Shown here: piece after piece, positions 26,367 to 35,111 of the stretch
Numbering within the stretch: position 1 is the stretch's first letter
Layout of the letters: every line of letters starts with the position of its first letter
NCBI RefSeq assembly: GCF_016863015.1
Contig: NZ_BOOB01000019.1
Location: 62,001 to 126,000, forward strand
DNA from: Microbispora amethystogenes
Lineage (GTDB): Bacteria; Actinomycetota; Actinomycetes; Streptosporangiales; Streptosporangiaceae
Reading direction: 5' to 3'
DNA length: 64,000 nucleotides
Made by a program: the position numbers and the translations under genes
Notes under the pieces: model-generated
The model's database searches: none
What the model was told of the DNA's origin: nothing
The model's input: only the letters and a program-made list of their open reading frames with translations

Positions 26367-27524
26367 TCAGCGGAAGGCGTCGAGACTGGTGAGCGCCTTG
26401 CCGAGCGTCAGCAGATGCACCTCCTGGGTGCCCTCGTACGTGAGTACGGACTCCAGGTTCGTCATGTGCCGGATGACCGGATACTCCAGCGTGACGCCGT
26501 TGGCCCCGAGCACCGTACGCGCCTCGCGGGCGATGTCCAGGGCGGCCCTGACGTTGGCCAGCTTGCCGAAGCTCACCTGGTGCGGCTTCAGCGAACCGGC
26601 GTCCTTGAGGCGGCCCAGGTGGAGGGCGGTGAGCCCGGCCTGGCCGAGCGCGACGGCCATCCAGGCGAGCTTCTCCTGGGTGAGCTGGAAGCCGCCGATC
26701 GGCCTGCCGAACTGCACGCGCGTGGTCGCGTAGTCCACGGCCGCCTCCAGGCAGGCCCGGCCCGCGCCGACGACGCCCCACAGAATGCCGTACCTCGCCT
26801 CGGTGAGGCACGACAGCGGGCCCTTCAGGCCCGTCACCTCCGGCAGGACCGCGGACGCGGGGAGCCGTACGTCGTCCAGGTAGAGGGAGGACGTGACCGA
26901 GGCGCGCAGCGAGAGCTTGCGGTGGATCTCGGCGGCGGAGAACCCGGGCGCCGAGGTGGGGACGACGAAGCCGCGGATGCCCTCGTCGGTGCGGGCCCAG
27001 ACCACCGCCACGTCGGCGACCGAGCCGTTGGTGATCCACATCTTGGCGCCGTTCAGGATCCAGTCGCCGGACGGGTCCCGCCTTGCCGTCGTACGCATGC
27101 CGGCCGGGTCGGAGCCGTGGTCGGGCTCGGTGAGGCCGAAGCAGCCGATCGCCTCACCGGACGCCAGCCGGGGCAGCCACTCCTCCTTCTGCTCCTCCGA
27201 GCCGTACTTCCAGATGGGGAACATGGCCAGCGACCCCTGCACCGACACGAACGACCGCAGGCCGGAGTCGCCCGCCTCCAGTTCCCGGCAGGCCACGCCG
27301 TACGAGACCGCGTCGAGCCCGGCGCAGCCATATCCCTCCAGGTGCATCCCGAGCAGACCCAGGGACCCCAGGGCCGGGGCGAGCTCGCGGGCGGGGAAGA
27401 CGCCCCGCTCGAACCACTCGCCGACGTAGGGGAGGACCTTGCCCGACACCAGGTCTGCGACGGTGTCCCTGATCAGGCGATGCTCGGGGTCGAGCTGGTC
27501 GTCGAGGTCCAGGAGGTCGTCCAT
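26367..27524 (-). CDS. Acyl-CoA dehydrogenase (glutaryl-CoA dehydrogenase-like)
   Basis: A 385-residue FAD enzyme of fatty-acid and amino-acid catabolism. It has the ACAD middle-domain motif CFGLTEPDHGSDP, the FAD region ITNGSVADVAVVWART, and the C-terminal helix bundle with the catalytic Glu at about 364 (SVLTYEGTQEVH). LTEPDHGSDP together with TYEGTQEVH is characteristic of glutaryl-CoA dehydrogenases, which oxidise and decarboxylate glutaryl-CoA from lysine and tryptophan breakdown; a related short-chain substrate cannot be excluded. It stands alone, on the opposite strand to the following PspC gene, with an 86-bp divergent promoter region. It is the first gene beyond the tRNA-Lys islets and so is probably core chromosome. 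Confidence 0.88.
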   Translation of the reverse strand: MDDLLDLDDQLDPEHRLIRDTVADLVSGKVLPYVGEWFERGVFPARELAPALGSLGLLGMHLEGYGCAGLDAVSYGVACRELEAGDSGLRSFVSVQGSLAMFPIWKYGSEEQKEEWLPRLASGEAIGCFGLTEPDHGSDPAGMRTTARRDPSGDWILNGAKMWITNGSVADVAVVWARTDEGIRGFVVPTSAPGFSAAEIHRKLSLRASVTSSLYLDDVRLPASAVLPEVTGLKGPLSCLTEARYGILWGVVGAGRACLEAAVDYATTRVQFGRPIGGFQLTQEKLAWMAVALGQAGLTALHLGRLKDAGSLKPHQVSFGKLANVRAALDIAREARTVLGANGVTLEYPVIRHMTNLESVLTYEGTQEVHLLTLGKALTSLDAFR

Positions 27525-27610
27525 GACGGCCAGGCTATCGGGGCCGCTTCGGGGTAGGGCCAGGGGGAATCCCGATGTGCGCCCGCACCCCCAAAAGGCA
27601 TTGTGGAGGC

Positions 27611-28045
27611 ATGAACGAGATGAACACCAATGGTTCGGTCAAGCAGCTCCACCGCACTCGAAACGGCAGGATCGTCGCCGGTGTGTGCTCGGGCGTGTCC
27701 GAGTACACCGGCATCGACGCCAACATCCTGCGCCTCGCCCTCGCCGTGGCGAGCTTCTTCGGCGGCCTCGGCTTCGGCATCTACGCCGTCGCGTGGCTGC
27801 TGCTCCCCGAGGAGGGCAAGCCCACCTCCATCGTCCAGGACCTCATCAACAAGAACAAGGACGGCCACGTCTGGCACGACGCCAAGGCCAAGTGGGACAC
27901 CGTCCAGCAGGGCTGGCAGCAGAAGCAGTCCCAGCCCACCTACACCGGAACCCCGGGCACCGGGAGCTACGAGCAGCACCCGTACGGCCGGCCGTCCACC
28001 GACGGCACGCAGGACCAGGGCGGCCAGGGCACGCCGCAGGCCTGA
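27611..28045 (+). CDS. PspC-domain membrane protein
   Basis: A 144-residue protein. Residues about 10-70 are a PspC domain (LHRTRNGRIVAGVCSGVSEY, then a hydrophobic stretch FFGGLGFGIYAVAWLLLPEE). The C-terminal 75 residues are hydrophilic and rich in Gln, Gly, Pro and Tyr. PspC proteins sense or relieve cell-envelope stress; in actinobacteria many are stand-alone with unknown partners, as here. ATG 27611 has GGAGG shortly upstream. Convergent with the MFS gene, whose stop is 3 bp away. Confidence 0.88.
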   Translation: MNEMNTNGSVKQLHRTRNGRIVAGVCSGVSEYTGIDANILRLALAVASFFGGLGFGIYAVAWLLLPEEGKPTSIVQDLINKNKDGHVWHDAKAKWDTVQQGWQQKQSQPTYTGTPGTGSYEQHPYGRPSTDGTQDQGGQGTPQA

Positions 28046-28048
28046 TCC

Positions 28049-29338
28049 TCAGGCGGCGGCCCGGACCTTGGCGATGATCTCCGTACGCGACTCGGTCCAG
28101 AGCACGGCGAGCACCGCCGCGGCGCACAGCCCGGCGACCCCCGCCAGCGTCACGACAGGCTCTGGACCGAGCCGCTGGGCCGCGGCGCCCCCGACGAGGA
28201 TGCCGGTGCCCTGGGCGGCCATCAGGCCCGACTGCACCAGCCCGAACGCGGCGGCCCGCCCGGACGGCGGCACGCACTGGACGAAGGCCGCGTTCGCCGC
28301 GAGCTGGTACGCCCCGCCCACGCCGGACAGCACCCACAGGGCCAGCACGCCCTCCAGCGGCGGCCGTACGACGCACAGCACGAGCGGCGCGCAGGTCAGC
28401 ATGGCCAGCCAGCCCATTCCCCGCAGCCGGCCGGTCGGCGTGACGAACCGCCCGAAGACGAAGGCCCCGAGCACCGTCCCCGTCGGCATCGCCGCCATCA
28501 GCAGGCCCGTGATCACCGCCACCGGCACCCGCCCGTCGGCCAGTGTCGCGGCGTACGGCGCGGCGATCCCCTCCGGCAGCACGTAGAACCCGCAGAGCAG
28601 GGCGAACAGCACGAGCGTGCGGAGCCGCCGCTCCCCGAAGACCAGCCGGGCGCCGGTCCGCGTCATCCGCCACACCGACGGCCGCTCGCCGTCCTCCCGC
28701 TCGGGCGCCGGACGGCGGCGCACCCCCGCGACGATCACCAGGGCCGACCCGAGGAACGTCGCGCAGTCGAGCGCCAGCGCGCGGTACGGCCCCAGCACGG
28801 CGATCGCGGCGCCCCCGGCGGCGAACCCCAGCATCTGCACGGCCTGGTTCGTCATATTCTGCAGCGCCGACCCCACGACGTACCGGTCGCCCTCCAGCAC
28901 CTCGGGCAGCAGTGCGGCGCGGGCGGCGGAGAACGGCGCGCCGAGCAGGACCACGCAGAAGACCAGCGCGCACAGCACCGGGAACGGCGTGGCCGGAACG
29001 GCCATCGCGGCCATCATCAGGGCACGCAGCAGGTCACACAAGAGCATCACCCGCCTGCGCGGATACCGGTCGGCGAGCCCGGCCAGCAGGGGACCGCCCA
29101 GGATGGGCGGGAGATAGGTCAGCGCGTAGACCGACGCCGTGGCCAGCGGCGACGCCGTACGGCTGTAGACGAGCACGGCGAGCGCCACCTGGGCGAGCTG
29201 GTCACCGAGCATCGACATGCCCTGGCCGAGCCACAGGGACCGGAACTCGGGGATCGCGACGACCTCGCGGTAGGTGACGCGGGTCTCGGGAGGACGGCGG
29301 TGCCGGCCGGACAGCCTGCCGGGTTCGGTGGCCGCCAT
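28049..29338 (-). CDS. MFS transporter (drug efflux type)
   Basis: A 429-residue membrane protein with about 12 hydrophobic segments. It starts with the MFS_3/enterobactin-exporter-like pattern FRSLWLGQGMSMLGDQLAQV, has a motif-A-like ADRYPRRRVML after the second helix, and a long central loop (APEREDGERPSV). Such pumps export drugs or metabolites with proton exchange; the substrate is unknown. ATG 29338 is chosen because it has GGAG just upstream and gives a normal short cytosolic N terminus; the frame extends to 29425 but with low-quality sequence. No neighbouring regulator is obvious. Tail to tail with the PspC gene. Confidence 0.87.
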   Translation of the reverse strand: MAATEPGRLSGRHRRPPETRVTYREVVAIPEFRSLWLGQGMSMLGDQLAQVALAVLVYSRTASPLATASVYALTYLPPILGGPLLAGLADRYPRRRVMLLCDLLRALMMAAMAVPATPFPVLCALVFCVVLLGAPFSAARAALLPEVLEGDRYVVGSALQNMTNQAVQMLGFAAGGAAIAVLGPYRALALDCATFLGSALVIVAGVRRRPAPEREDGERPSVWRMTRTGARLVFGERRLRTLVLFALLCGFYVLPEGIAAPYAATLADGRVPVAVITGLLMAAMPTGTVLGAFVFGRFVTPTGRLRGMGWLAMLTCAPLVLCVVRPPLEGVLALWVLSGVGGAYQLAANAAFVQCVPPSGRAAAFGLVQSGLMAAQGTGILVGGAAAQRLGPEPVVTLAGVAGLCAAAVLAVLWTESRTEIIAKVRAAA

Positions 29339-29489
29339 CTCACTCCGCGAAGATCGCCCCGCCGGCGGCGGCCGCCGGTGCTCGACGCGGCCGGGCAATC
29401 TGACAGTGCGTGGTCGCCATGTCACTTACAGTGCCCGCTGGCGAGGGCTTTTTCAAGCCTTCGGTCATCCCCGGGTCAGGAGGCTGGAG

Positions 29490-29831
29490 TCACCACCCGA
29501 GTTCGTGCAACCGGTCGTCGTCGATGCCGAAGTGGTGCGCGATCTCGTGAACGACCGTGACCCGGACCTCCTCGACCACGTCGTCCTCGGTCTCGCAGAT
29601 CTCCAGCGTCGGGTTGCGGTAGATCTCGATCCGGTCCGGGAGCACCCCCGAGTACCAGTCGCCCCGCTCGGTCAGGGGAATGCCGGTGTAGAGCCCGAGA
29701 AGTCCTGGCTCGGGCGGGTCGTCCACCACCACGACCACGACGTTGTCCATCACCTTCGCCAGGTCGGCGGGGATGGTGTCCAGCGCCTCGGCCACGAGTT
29801 CCTCGAACCTTCTGAGCGGGACGTCGATCAC
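29490..29831 (-). CDS. Zincin-like metallopeptidase family protein
   Basis: A 113-residue cytosolic protein with the zinc motif HEIAHHFGID (HExxH plus a downstream Asp), preceded by EEVRVTVV. The N terminus (PLRRFEELVAEALDTIPADL) matches the small PF06262 metallopeptidase group that is widespread in actinobacteria. Actual protease activity is unproven in the family. It starts with GTG 29831, and lies 12 bp downstream of the ABC permease on the same strand, so it may be co-transcribed with the exporter. Length is typical. Confidence 0.88.
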   Translation of the reverse strand: MIDVPLRRFEELVAEALDTIPADLAKVMDNVVVVVVDDPPEPGLLGLYTGIPLTERGDWYSGVLPDRIEIYRNPTLEICETEDDVVEEVRVTVVHEIAHHFGIDDDRLHELGW

Positions 29832-29843
29832 CGTCCCATCGTT

Positions 29844-30677
29844 TCACCGTGTGGTGGCCGTGCGGTAGCGGCGTACGGCGAGCGGCGCGAACACCGCGAT
29901 GATCAGAACCGACCAGCAGACGGCGGCCGTCACCGGATGCCGGAGCGGCCAGGACGCGGCGGCCGAGCCCGGGTTGCCGAACAGCTCGCGGGCGGCCGAG
30001 ACGACCGCGCTCATCGGGTTCCAGTCCGCTACGGCCCGGAGCCAGCCCGGCAGCCCCTCCAGCGGCACGAACGCGTTGGCCAGGAAGGTCATCGGGAGCA
30101 CCCAGGAGAAGGTCAGCCCATCCGCCTGCGCTCCGCTCCTCGCGAACAGCCCGAGGTACGTGCCCACCCACATCATGGCGAACCCGAACAGGGCGAGCAG
30201 CGCGAACCCGGCCAGCACCCGGAACGGGTTCCCGTGCGGACGCCATCCGGCGACGACCAGGCCGGTGAGCGCCATCATGGCGAGCGAGAGCAGGGCGCGC
30301 GACAGGTCGGCGAGCCCGCGCCCGGCCAGTACGGCGCCGCGCGCGATGGGCTGGGTGCGGAGCCGGTCGATGACGCCGCGCGCCATGTCCTCGGCGACCG
30401 CGGTCGCGGACGACACCGCGCCCATCGCCATGACCTGCATGAAGATGCCGGGCATCAGGTAGTTCCGGTAGTCGCCCCCGCCGGGCAGCGTGATCGCGCT
30501 GCCGAAGACGTACCCGAACAGGACGGTCATGATGACCGGGAAGACCAGCACGGCCACGATCTCGGCGGGCTGGGCGCGCAGCCGGGAGTAACCGCGCCCG
30601 GCCAGCACGAGTGTGTCGGTCAGGCCCCAGCGCAGCCGTCCCAGGCGGGTGGCCGGGGGATCGATGGTGACGGTCAT
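29844..30677 (-). CDS. ABC-2 type permease (DrrB-like) of a drug exporter
   Basis: A 277-residue membrane protein with six hydrophobic segments and the ABC2_membrane motif set (VLVFPVIMTVLFGYVFG, then RLRTQPIARGAVLAGR, then LPMTFLANAFVPLEGLPGWL). DrrB-type permeases pair with a DrrA ATPase to export anthracyclines and other hydrophobic drugs or lipids. The ATG at 30677 overlaps the ATPase stop (ATGA), confirming the pair. The operon is divergent from a TetR gene with a strong palindrome between them, so export is probably induced by a ligand. Confidence 0.9.
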   Translation of the reverse strand: MTVTIDPPATRLGRLRWGLTDTLVLAGRGYSRLRAQPAEIVAVLVFPVIMTVLFGYVFGSAITLPGGGDYRNYLMPGIFMQVMAMGAVSSATAVAEDMARGVIDRLRTQPIARGAVLAGRGLADLSRALLSLAMMALTGLVVAGWRPHGNPFRVLAGFALLALFGFAMMWVGTYLGLFARSGAQADGLTFSWVLPMTFLANAFVPLEGLPGWLRAVADWNPMSAVVSAARELFGNPGSAAASWPLRHPVTAAVCWSVLIIAVFAPLAVRRYRTATTR

Positions 30678-31705
30678 GCCGCGTCCGCTCCCGTCAGCCG
30701 CAGGAACACCTCGTCGAGCGTCGGGCGGCGCAGGCCCAGGTCCTCCACCGCGACGCCGGCGGCGTTCAGGGCGGAGGCCACCCTGACCAGCGAGGCGGCC
30801 CCGTCCGGGACGGGTACGGCCAGCCGCCGCTCGTCGCGGTCGATCTCGATGCCGGTCGCGTCGCCCGCGAGGCCGGTCGGTCCCTTTCCGAAACCCGCTC
30901 CGGAACCAACGCCGGAACCCGCTCCGGGGCCTGCTCCGGGGCCTGTTCCGCGGCTGGGGAGCGCGTCGCGGACCACCTCGGCGCCGCGTGCCAGGTCCGC
31001 CGCCTCGCGGAAGGCCACGTACAGCCGGTCTCCGCCCACCCTCGCCTTGAGCGCGGCCGGTGAGCCGGACGCGACGACCCGCCCGGCGTCGAGGACCGCG
31101 ACGCGGTCGGCCAGCCGGTCGGCCTCGTCCAGATACTGGGTCGTGAGCAGCAGCGTCGTGCCCTCGGCGGCCAGTTCGCGCAGCAGGTCCCACAGGGTCA
31201 GCCTGCTCCGGGGGTCGAGGCCGGTGGTCGGCTCGTCGAGGAAGAGCACGGGCGGCGCGACGACGAGGCTCGCCGCCAGGTCCAGCCTGCGCCGCATGCC
31301 GCCGGAGTACGTCCCGGCCGGCCGGTCCGCCGCCTCGGTCAGGCCGAAGCGCTCCAGCAGTTCCCCGGCCCTGCTCCGGGCCGTACGGCGGGGCAGGTGG
31401 TGGAGCCGGCCGAACAGCTCCAGGTTGCCGCGTCCGGTGAGCAGCTCGTCGAGGGCCGCGTGCTGCCCGGCCAGGCCGATGCGATAGCGGAGCCGGTCGG
31501 CGTCCCGGACCACGTCGCAGCCGGCCACCCGGGCCGAGCCGCCGTCCGGGCGCAGCAGGGTGGTGAGGATGCGTACGAGGGTCGTCTTGCCCGCGCCGTT
31601 GGGGCCCAGCAGCCCGCAGACCGAGCCCTGCGGCACATCGAGGTCGACGCCCCGCAACGCCTCGGCGGGCCCGTATCTCTTGCGCAGTCCTTCCGCCTGG
31701 ATCAC
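30674..31705 (-). CDS. ABC transporter ATPase (DrrA-like)
   Basis: A 343-residue ATPase. Walker A is [10 protein letters not shown], the signature is [12 protein letters not shown], Walker B is [12 protein letters not shown], and a C-terminal DrrA-type domain follows ([20 protein letters not shown]). A Gly/Pro/Ala-rich insert near residue 250 ([19 protein letters not shown]) is low-complexity, probably a flexible linker that grew by repeat slippage. It powers the downstream DrrB-like permease. GTG 31705 is preferred as start: AAGGAG lies 7 nt upstream, whereas the longer frame to 31747 would begin inside the operator. Regulated by the divergent TetR repressor by inference. Confidence 0.92.
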   Translation of the reverse strand: MIQAEGLRKRYGPAEALRGVDLDVPQGSVCGLLGPNGAGKTTLVRILTTLLRPDGGSARVAGCDVVRDADRLRYRIGLAGQHAALDELLTGRGNLELFGRLHHLPRRTARSRAGELLERFGLTEAADRPAGTYSGGMRRRLDLAASLVVAPPVLFLDEPTTGLDPRSRLTLWDLLRELAAEGTTLLLTTQYLDEADRLADRVAVLDAGRVVASGSPAALKARVGGDRLYVAFREAADLARGAEVVRDALPSRGTGPGAGPGAGSGVGSGAGFGKGPTGLAGDATGIEIDRDERRLAVPVPDGAASLVRVASALNAAGVAVEDLGLRRPTLDEVFLRLTGADAA

Positions 31706-31714
31706 GGCCGTCTC

Positions 31715-31744
31715 CTTAACGCCGTTAAATTTAACACCGTTAAG
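31715..31744. promoter_or_regulatory. TetR operator between exporter and repressor
   Basis: A 30-bp palindrome with two mismatched positions. The left half is CTTAACGCCGTTAAA and the right half is TTTAACACCGTTAAG. Each half contains a TTAACxCCGTTAA pattern. Its position between two divergent genes, one a TetR regulator, is typical. The AT-rich centre also fits an overlapping promoter. Confidence 0.82.
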
Positions 31745-31774
31745 CATGGATCTGACGTGGTTAGGCTGTCAACC

Positions 31775-32434
31775 GTGGCACTCGAACGCGGCACGATCGT
31801 CAGCACCGCGCTGCGGTTGCTGGACGAGGTGGGGCTGGAGAAGCTGACCCTGCGCAGGCTGGCCGCCGAGCTGGGCGTACAGGCCCCCGCGCTCTACTGG
31901 CACTTCCGCAGCAAGCAGGAGCTTCTGGACGAGATGGCCGACGCCATCGCCGTACAGGAGGCTCCCTCGCTGCGGCCGCTCGCCGAGGGCGAGCCGTGGG
32001 AGGAGTGGCTGGCGGAGTGGTTCCGCGGCCGGCGCCGCGTCTTCAGGTCGCACAGGGACACGGTCCGCCTCACCGCGGGCACCCACCCCGGTGCCGAGAC
32101 CCTGCGGACCGCCGAGACCATCTTGGAGTCGCTGGTGAGGGCCGGGTTCACGCCAAGGGACGCGTTGTGGGGGATCGGCACGCTCGGGAACTTCCTCGGC
32201 GGGTTCGTGCTGGAGGAGCAGGCCGACCAGGAGCGGGGCATGACCGGCCAGGACACGTTCGAGGAGGCGCTCGAGGCGCTCGCGCCGTACCCCCACCTGC
32301 GTGCGGTCATGGCCGACACCGGCGCGCCGCAGAGCGACGCGGCCTTCGAGCACGGCTTGGCGTTGATTCTGGCCGGGATGAGGACGCGTATCGAAGCGAC
32401 GCGGGGTATGCACAAAAACGATGGAGATCTCTAA
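31775..32434 (+). CDS. TetR-family repressor of the DrrAB-like exporter
   Basis: A 219-residue repressor. The N-terminal HTH ([20 protein letters not shown]) is of the classical TetR type, with ALYWHF rather than the AcrR SLYHHF, and the C-terminal ligand domain resembles TetR_C. It should bind the 30-bp palindrome in front of it and release when a ligand binds, opening the exporter and its own gene. GTG 31775 is likely; GTG 31757 adds six residues. Its 3' end overlaps the following metallophosphoesterase gene by 14 bp, so the two may be co-transcribed. Confidence 0.88.
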   Translation: MALERGTIVSTALRLLDEVGLEKLTLRRLAAELGVQAPALYWHFRSKQELLDEMADAIAVQEAPSLRPLAEGEPWEEWLAEWFRGRRRVFRSHRDTVRLTAGTHPGAETLRTAETILESLVRAGFTPRDALWGIGTLGNFLGGFVLEEQADQERGMTGQDTFEEALEALAPYPHLRAVMADTGAPQSDAAFEHGLALILAGMRTRIEATRGMHKNDGDL

Positions 32435-34040
32435 GGTGAGGGCCTTCGCCCGGAAAGCGGCCGGCAGCCGGACAGCCGCCGTACTCGCGGTCGTGCTGGC
32501 GGCGGTGGTCGGCGGCTGGCTCGGGCTGGCGCTCGGCGCCAGGGTGGACACGCCGGTCGGCCCCGCCGACATCGGCATGTCCATCTCGCCGTCCCTGCAC
32601 GGGGAGACCGTCGTCGACGTACGGCCTCTCGGGACGCTCAACTTCAACACCCACGACGGTCCGGTACGGCTCGGCCTGACGATCGAGGCGGTCCACCCGG
32701 ACGTGGCCGAGGACATCATCAAGAACCCCCGGTGGGCCGACCGGCTCCCGACGACCATCGAGGCCGACGTGATCGAGGGGCTGCGCCGGCTCGCCGTACG
32801 CGCGGCCCTGTTCGCCGTCGCGGCCGGGTTCGTGACCGGCCTGGTCGTCTTCCGGCGCCTGTCCCGGGCGGCCTGGACCGCGGGCGGGTCGCTGGCCATG
32901 GTGGCGGTCCTCGGGGGCGTTTCGGCGCTGACGTTCAACCCTCGCTCGATCGCCGAGCCCCGGTACACCGGGCTGCTCACCGGCGTGCCGTCCCTGATCG
33001 GCAGCGCCGAGTCGATCGTGACCAAGTTCTCCGAGTATCGCGGCCAGCTCACCAAGCTGGTGACCAACGTCTCCCAGCTGTACGAGGTCGGGTCGAACCT
33101 GCCGATCTTCGATCCCGACCCGGACACGATCAGGGTGCTGCACGTCTCCGACCTGCACATCAACCCGATCGGCTGGAACGTCATCAAGTCGCTGAAGGAC
33201 CAGTTCAAGGTGCAGTTCGTCGTCGACACCGGGGACATCAGCGACCACGGCACCAAGCCGGAGAACGAGTTCGTCAAGGAGATCGGCTCGCTCGGGGTGC
33301 CGTACGTCTACGTGCGGGGCAACCACGACTCCAAGAGCACCCAGGACGCGGTCGCCAAGCAGAAGAACGCGATCGTGCTGGACGGCGACGCCGCCACGGT
33401 CGGCGGGCTGACCGTCTACGGCATCGGCGACCCGAGGTTCACCCCCGACAAGGCCGTCCAGGTGGACGGCGACTCCAGTGAGAGCCTCCTCGGCCTCGGC
33501 AAGACCAACGCCCAGAAGCTGGCGCCCCGCGACTGGTCCCGGTCGAAGTCCACCTCCGCCCCCGACCGGATCCCCGCCGACATCGTGGCCGTCCACGACC
33601 CCACCGTGGGCCGCGGTTTCTCCGGGTACGTCCCCCTGGTGCTGAGCGGGCACGTCCACGCCCGATCCACCCAGCTGATGCCCACGGGCACCCGGCTGAT
33701 GATCCAGGGCTCCACGGGCGGCGCCGGCCTGCGCGGCCTGGAGCACGACGAGCCGACGCCGCTCACCGCCTCGGTGCTCTACTTCAACAAGAAGAGCCAC
33801 CGGCTGGAGGCCTGGGACGACATCACGGTCGGCGGCCTCGGTGAGCAGTGGATCCAGTGCCAGCGTCGTATCGAGCCGGACCCGGGCCGTACAATTTTCC
33901 CGGAGTCGCAGCAGGCGCCGTCGCCGACGGCAAGCGGCAGCGGCACCCCGTCGACAACCGCTTTGGCATCGGGGGCAAACGTCCCCTATGCTTCAGAGGT
34001 CTCCGACGGAAGGCGTCACGGAACAAGGCGAAAGCCTTGA
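32421..34040 (+). CDS. Membrane-anchored metallophosphoesterase
   Basis: A 539-residue protein. There is an N-terminal membrane helix (about 17-41), a region before the next two hydrophobic segments (about 125-145 and 150-170), then a calcineurin-like phosphoesterase domain. It has metal motifs HVSDLHIN, VDTGDISDHG, VRGNHDSKS, an isolated H and LSGHVHAR. The family cleaves phosphate esters on nucleotides, lipids or proteins; the substrate is unknown. The last 50 residues are Ser/Pro/Thr-rich, and the stop is directly followed by the first base of tRNA-Glu, so the tRNA promoter must lie inside this coding tail. The ATG at 32421 overlaps the TetR gene. Confidence 0.87.
   Translation: MEISKVRAFARKAAGSRTAAVLAVVLAAVVGGWLGLALGARVDTPVGPADIGMSISPSLHGETVVDVRPLGTLNFNTHDGPVRLGLTIEAVHPDVAEDIIKNPRWADRLPTTIEADVIEGLRRLAVRAALFAVAAGFVTGLVVFRRLSRAAWTAGGSLAMVAVLGGVSALTFNPRSIAEPRYTGLLTGVPSLIGSAESIVTKFSEYRGQLTKLVTNVSQLYEVGSNLPIFDPDPDTIRVLHVSDLHINPIGWNVIKSLKDQFKVQFVVDTGDISDHGTKPENEFVKEIGSLGVPYVYVRGNHDSKSTQDAVAKQKNAIVLDGDAATVGGLTVYGIGDPRFTPDKAVQVDGDSSESLLGLGKTNAQKLAPRDWSRSKSTSAPDRIPADIVAVHDPTVGRGFSGYVPLVLSGHVHARSTQLMPTGTRLMIQGSTGGAGLRGLEHDEPTPLTASVLYFNKKSHRLEAWDDITVGGLGEQWIQCQRRIEPDPGRTIFPESQQAPSPTASGSGTPSTTALASGANVPYASEVSDGRRHGTRRKP
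33963..33992 (+). promoter_or_regulatory. Probable tRNA-Glu promoter inside the upstream gene
   Basis: TTGGCA (33963-33968), 18-bp spacer and TATGCT (33987-33992), about 50 bases before the tRNA-Glu start. It sits within the low-complexity 3' end of the phosphoesterase gene. Confidence 0.45.
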
Positions 34041-34113
34041 GCCCCCATCGTCTAGCGGCCTAGGACACCGCCCTTTCAAGGCGGCGGCACGGGTTCGAAT
34101 CCCGTTGGGGGCA
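34041..34113 (+). tRNA. tRNA-Glu (anticodon TTC)
   Basis: The 7-bp acceptor GCCCCCA/TGGGGGC, the anticodon arm CCGCC-CTTTCAA-GGCGG with TTC, the T-arm GGGTTCGAATCCC and discriminator A are all regular. CCA is not encoded. First of three clustered tRNA genes. Confidence 0.95.
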
Positions 34114-34221
34114 CGTGGAGCGCGTCGAGCGCACCGGAAGACGGAAGGTCGGAAGGCCTCCCGGAAGCTGGTAAGCTAGGCGAGCCGAACAACACGGGAG
34201 CGAAAATCTCCCGGACATAGA

Positions 34222-34296
34222 GGTCCTGTAGAGCAGTTTGGAGTGCTCGCCACCCTGTCAAGGTGGAGGTCGCGGGTTCAAGTCCCGTCAGGACCG
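34222..34296 (+). tRNA. tRNA-Asp (anticodon GTC)
   Basis: Acceptor GGTCCTG/CAGGACC, anticodon arm CCACC-CTGTCAA-GGTGG with GTC, T-arm GGGTTCAAGTCCC and discriminator G. Regular cloverleaf. Confidence 0.95.
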
Positions 34297-34316
34297 CGTA
34301 CGGCGGCAGCCGCCGA

Positions 34317-34390
34317 GGTCAGGTAGCTCAGTTGGTACGAGCGTCCGCCTGAAAAGCGGAAGGTCGGCAGTTCGACCCTGCCCCTGACCA
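34317..34390 (+). tRNA. tRNA-Phe (anticodon GAA)
   Basis: Acceptor GGTCAGG/CCTGACC, anticodon loop CTGAAAA with GAA, T-arm CAGTTCGACCCTG and discriminator A; CCA is encoded at 34391-34393. Its 3' half is found twice more downstream (36909 and 38913), marking it as the attachment gene of two decayed islets. Confidence 0.95.
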
Positions 34391-34408
34391 CCATCTCTGA
34401 ACAACCCA

Positions 34409-34441
34409 AACGCCCCGAGCCAATCACGGACGGGGCGTTCT
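34409..34441 (+). terminator. Terminator after tRNA-Phe
   Basis: Stem AACGCCCCG pairs with CGGGGCGTT, followed by a short T-containing run. A better-preserved copy with TTTTT stands at 38976, after the outermost tRNA-Phe fragment. Confidence 0.75.
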
Positions 34442-34764
34442 TGTTTGCCTTTGACGACAACAGGTTGAGGTGCCTGAGCGGGGCCGCGAGAATCAAGAAG
34501 TGAGCCGCACCGACAACACGATGCCGCTACGTATCCAGGAGCAGGACGGCCGCCGCTTCAGGCATGACGCCGGCGGGTCCTACAAGGGCATCGGCGTGGA
34601 CACGAACATCGCAGAACGGAAGGCGCGACAGCGTGTCCGCCTGATGCTTCTTCGAGCTGAGGAACCGGAGCCGACCAGGCACCGCCACAGTGAGAAGTGG
34701 CTGTACTGATGGGCAACGGAAGTAACGCCCCGCGAAACCGGTGCGCTTCTTATTTGCAGCCAGA
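34442..34764. other. Stretch next to tRNA-Phe without a recognised gene
   Basis: About 320 bases behind the tRNA terminator. A plus-strand frame at 34470-34709 (MPLRIQEQDGRRFRHDAGG) has no family resemblance. The minus strand is the 3' flank of the integrase stump. Probably decayed element DNA. Confidence 0.45.
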
Positions 34765-34960
34765 TCAGCCCTGGGCTTCGCCTGGTCTGCCGAGAGTTGC
34801 ACGCTTCTCGGCAAGCGAGGTGCGGGCGTAGATGCTCATGGTCACCTCGATGTCGGAGTGTCCGGCGATCTAACGCACGATGTGCGGCGATATGCCGAGG
34901 TCGAGGAGGCTCACGCAGGTGTGGCGGAGGTTGTGAAGGCGCACGTCCCGGCCGTCGCCG
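34765..34960 (-). pseudogene. C-terminal stump of a tyrosine integrase
   Basis: The minus strand reads VRLHNLRHTCVSLLDLGISP then HIVR, an in-frame TAG (34870-34872), then IAGHSDIEVTMSIYARTSLA and a TGA at 34765. HNLRH, GHSD and the Tyr in SIYART are the HxxR, His and Tyr motifs of a tyrosine recombinase. The N-terminal two thirds are gone, and an internal stop breaks what is left. It lies close to tRNA-Phe and is unrelated in sequence to the tRNA-Lys integrases, so it belonged to a different element that targeted tRNA-Phe. Confidence 0.85.
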
Positions 34961-35111
34961 TCCTGGTTCCCGGCTCCTGATCGGCTCGCCCGGTCCGCTC
35001 TTCGGGGCACCGGACATTCGGCATGGCCTTGACGGTGGTAAAAATATTGCCGTAGCTTCGGTTGGTCCGCGTTCACAGGACACCTTCCTCTTCCCGTATG
35101 GGAGCGCTTTC

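Noticed and set aside
30900-30960. Gly/Pro-rich stretch in the ABC ATPase as a sign of pseudogene
   Set aside because: The frame stays open and the ATPase motifs and C-terminal domain on both sides are intact, so it is a linker expansion.
34470-34709. A 79-residue protein next to tRNA-Phe
   Set aside because: No Shine-Dalgarno, no family resemblance, and it lies in decayed islet DNA beside an integrase stump.
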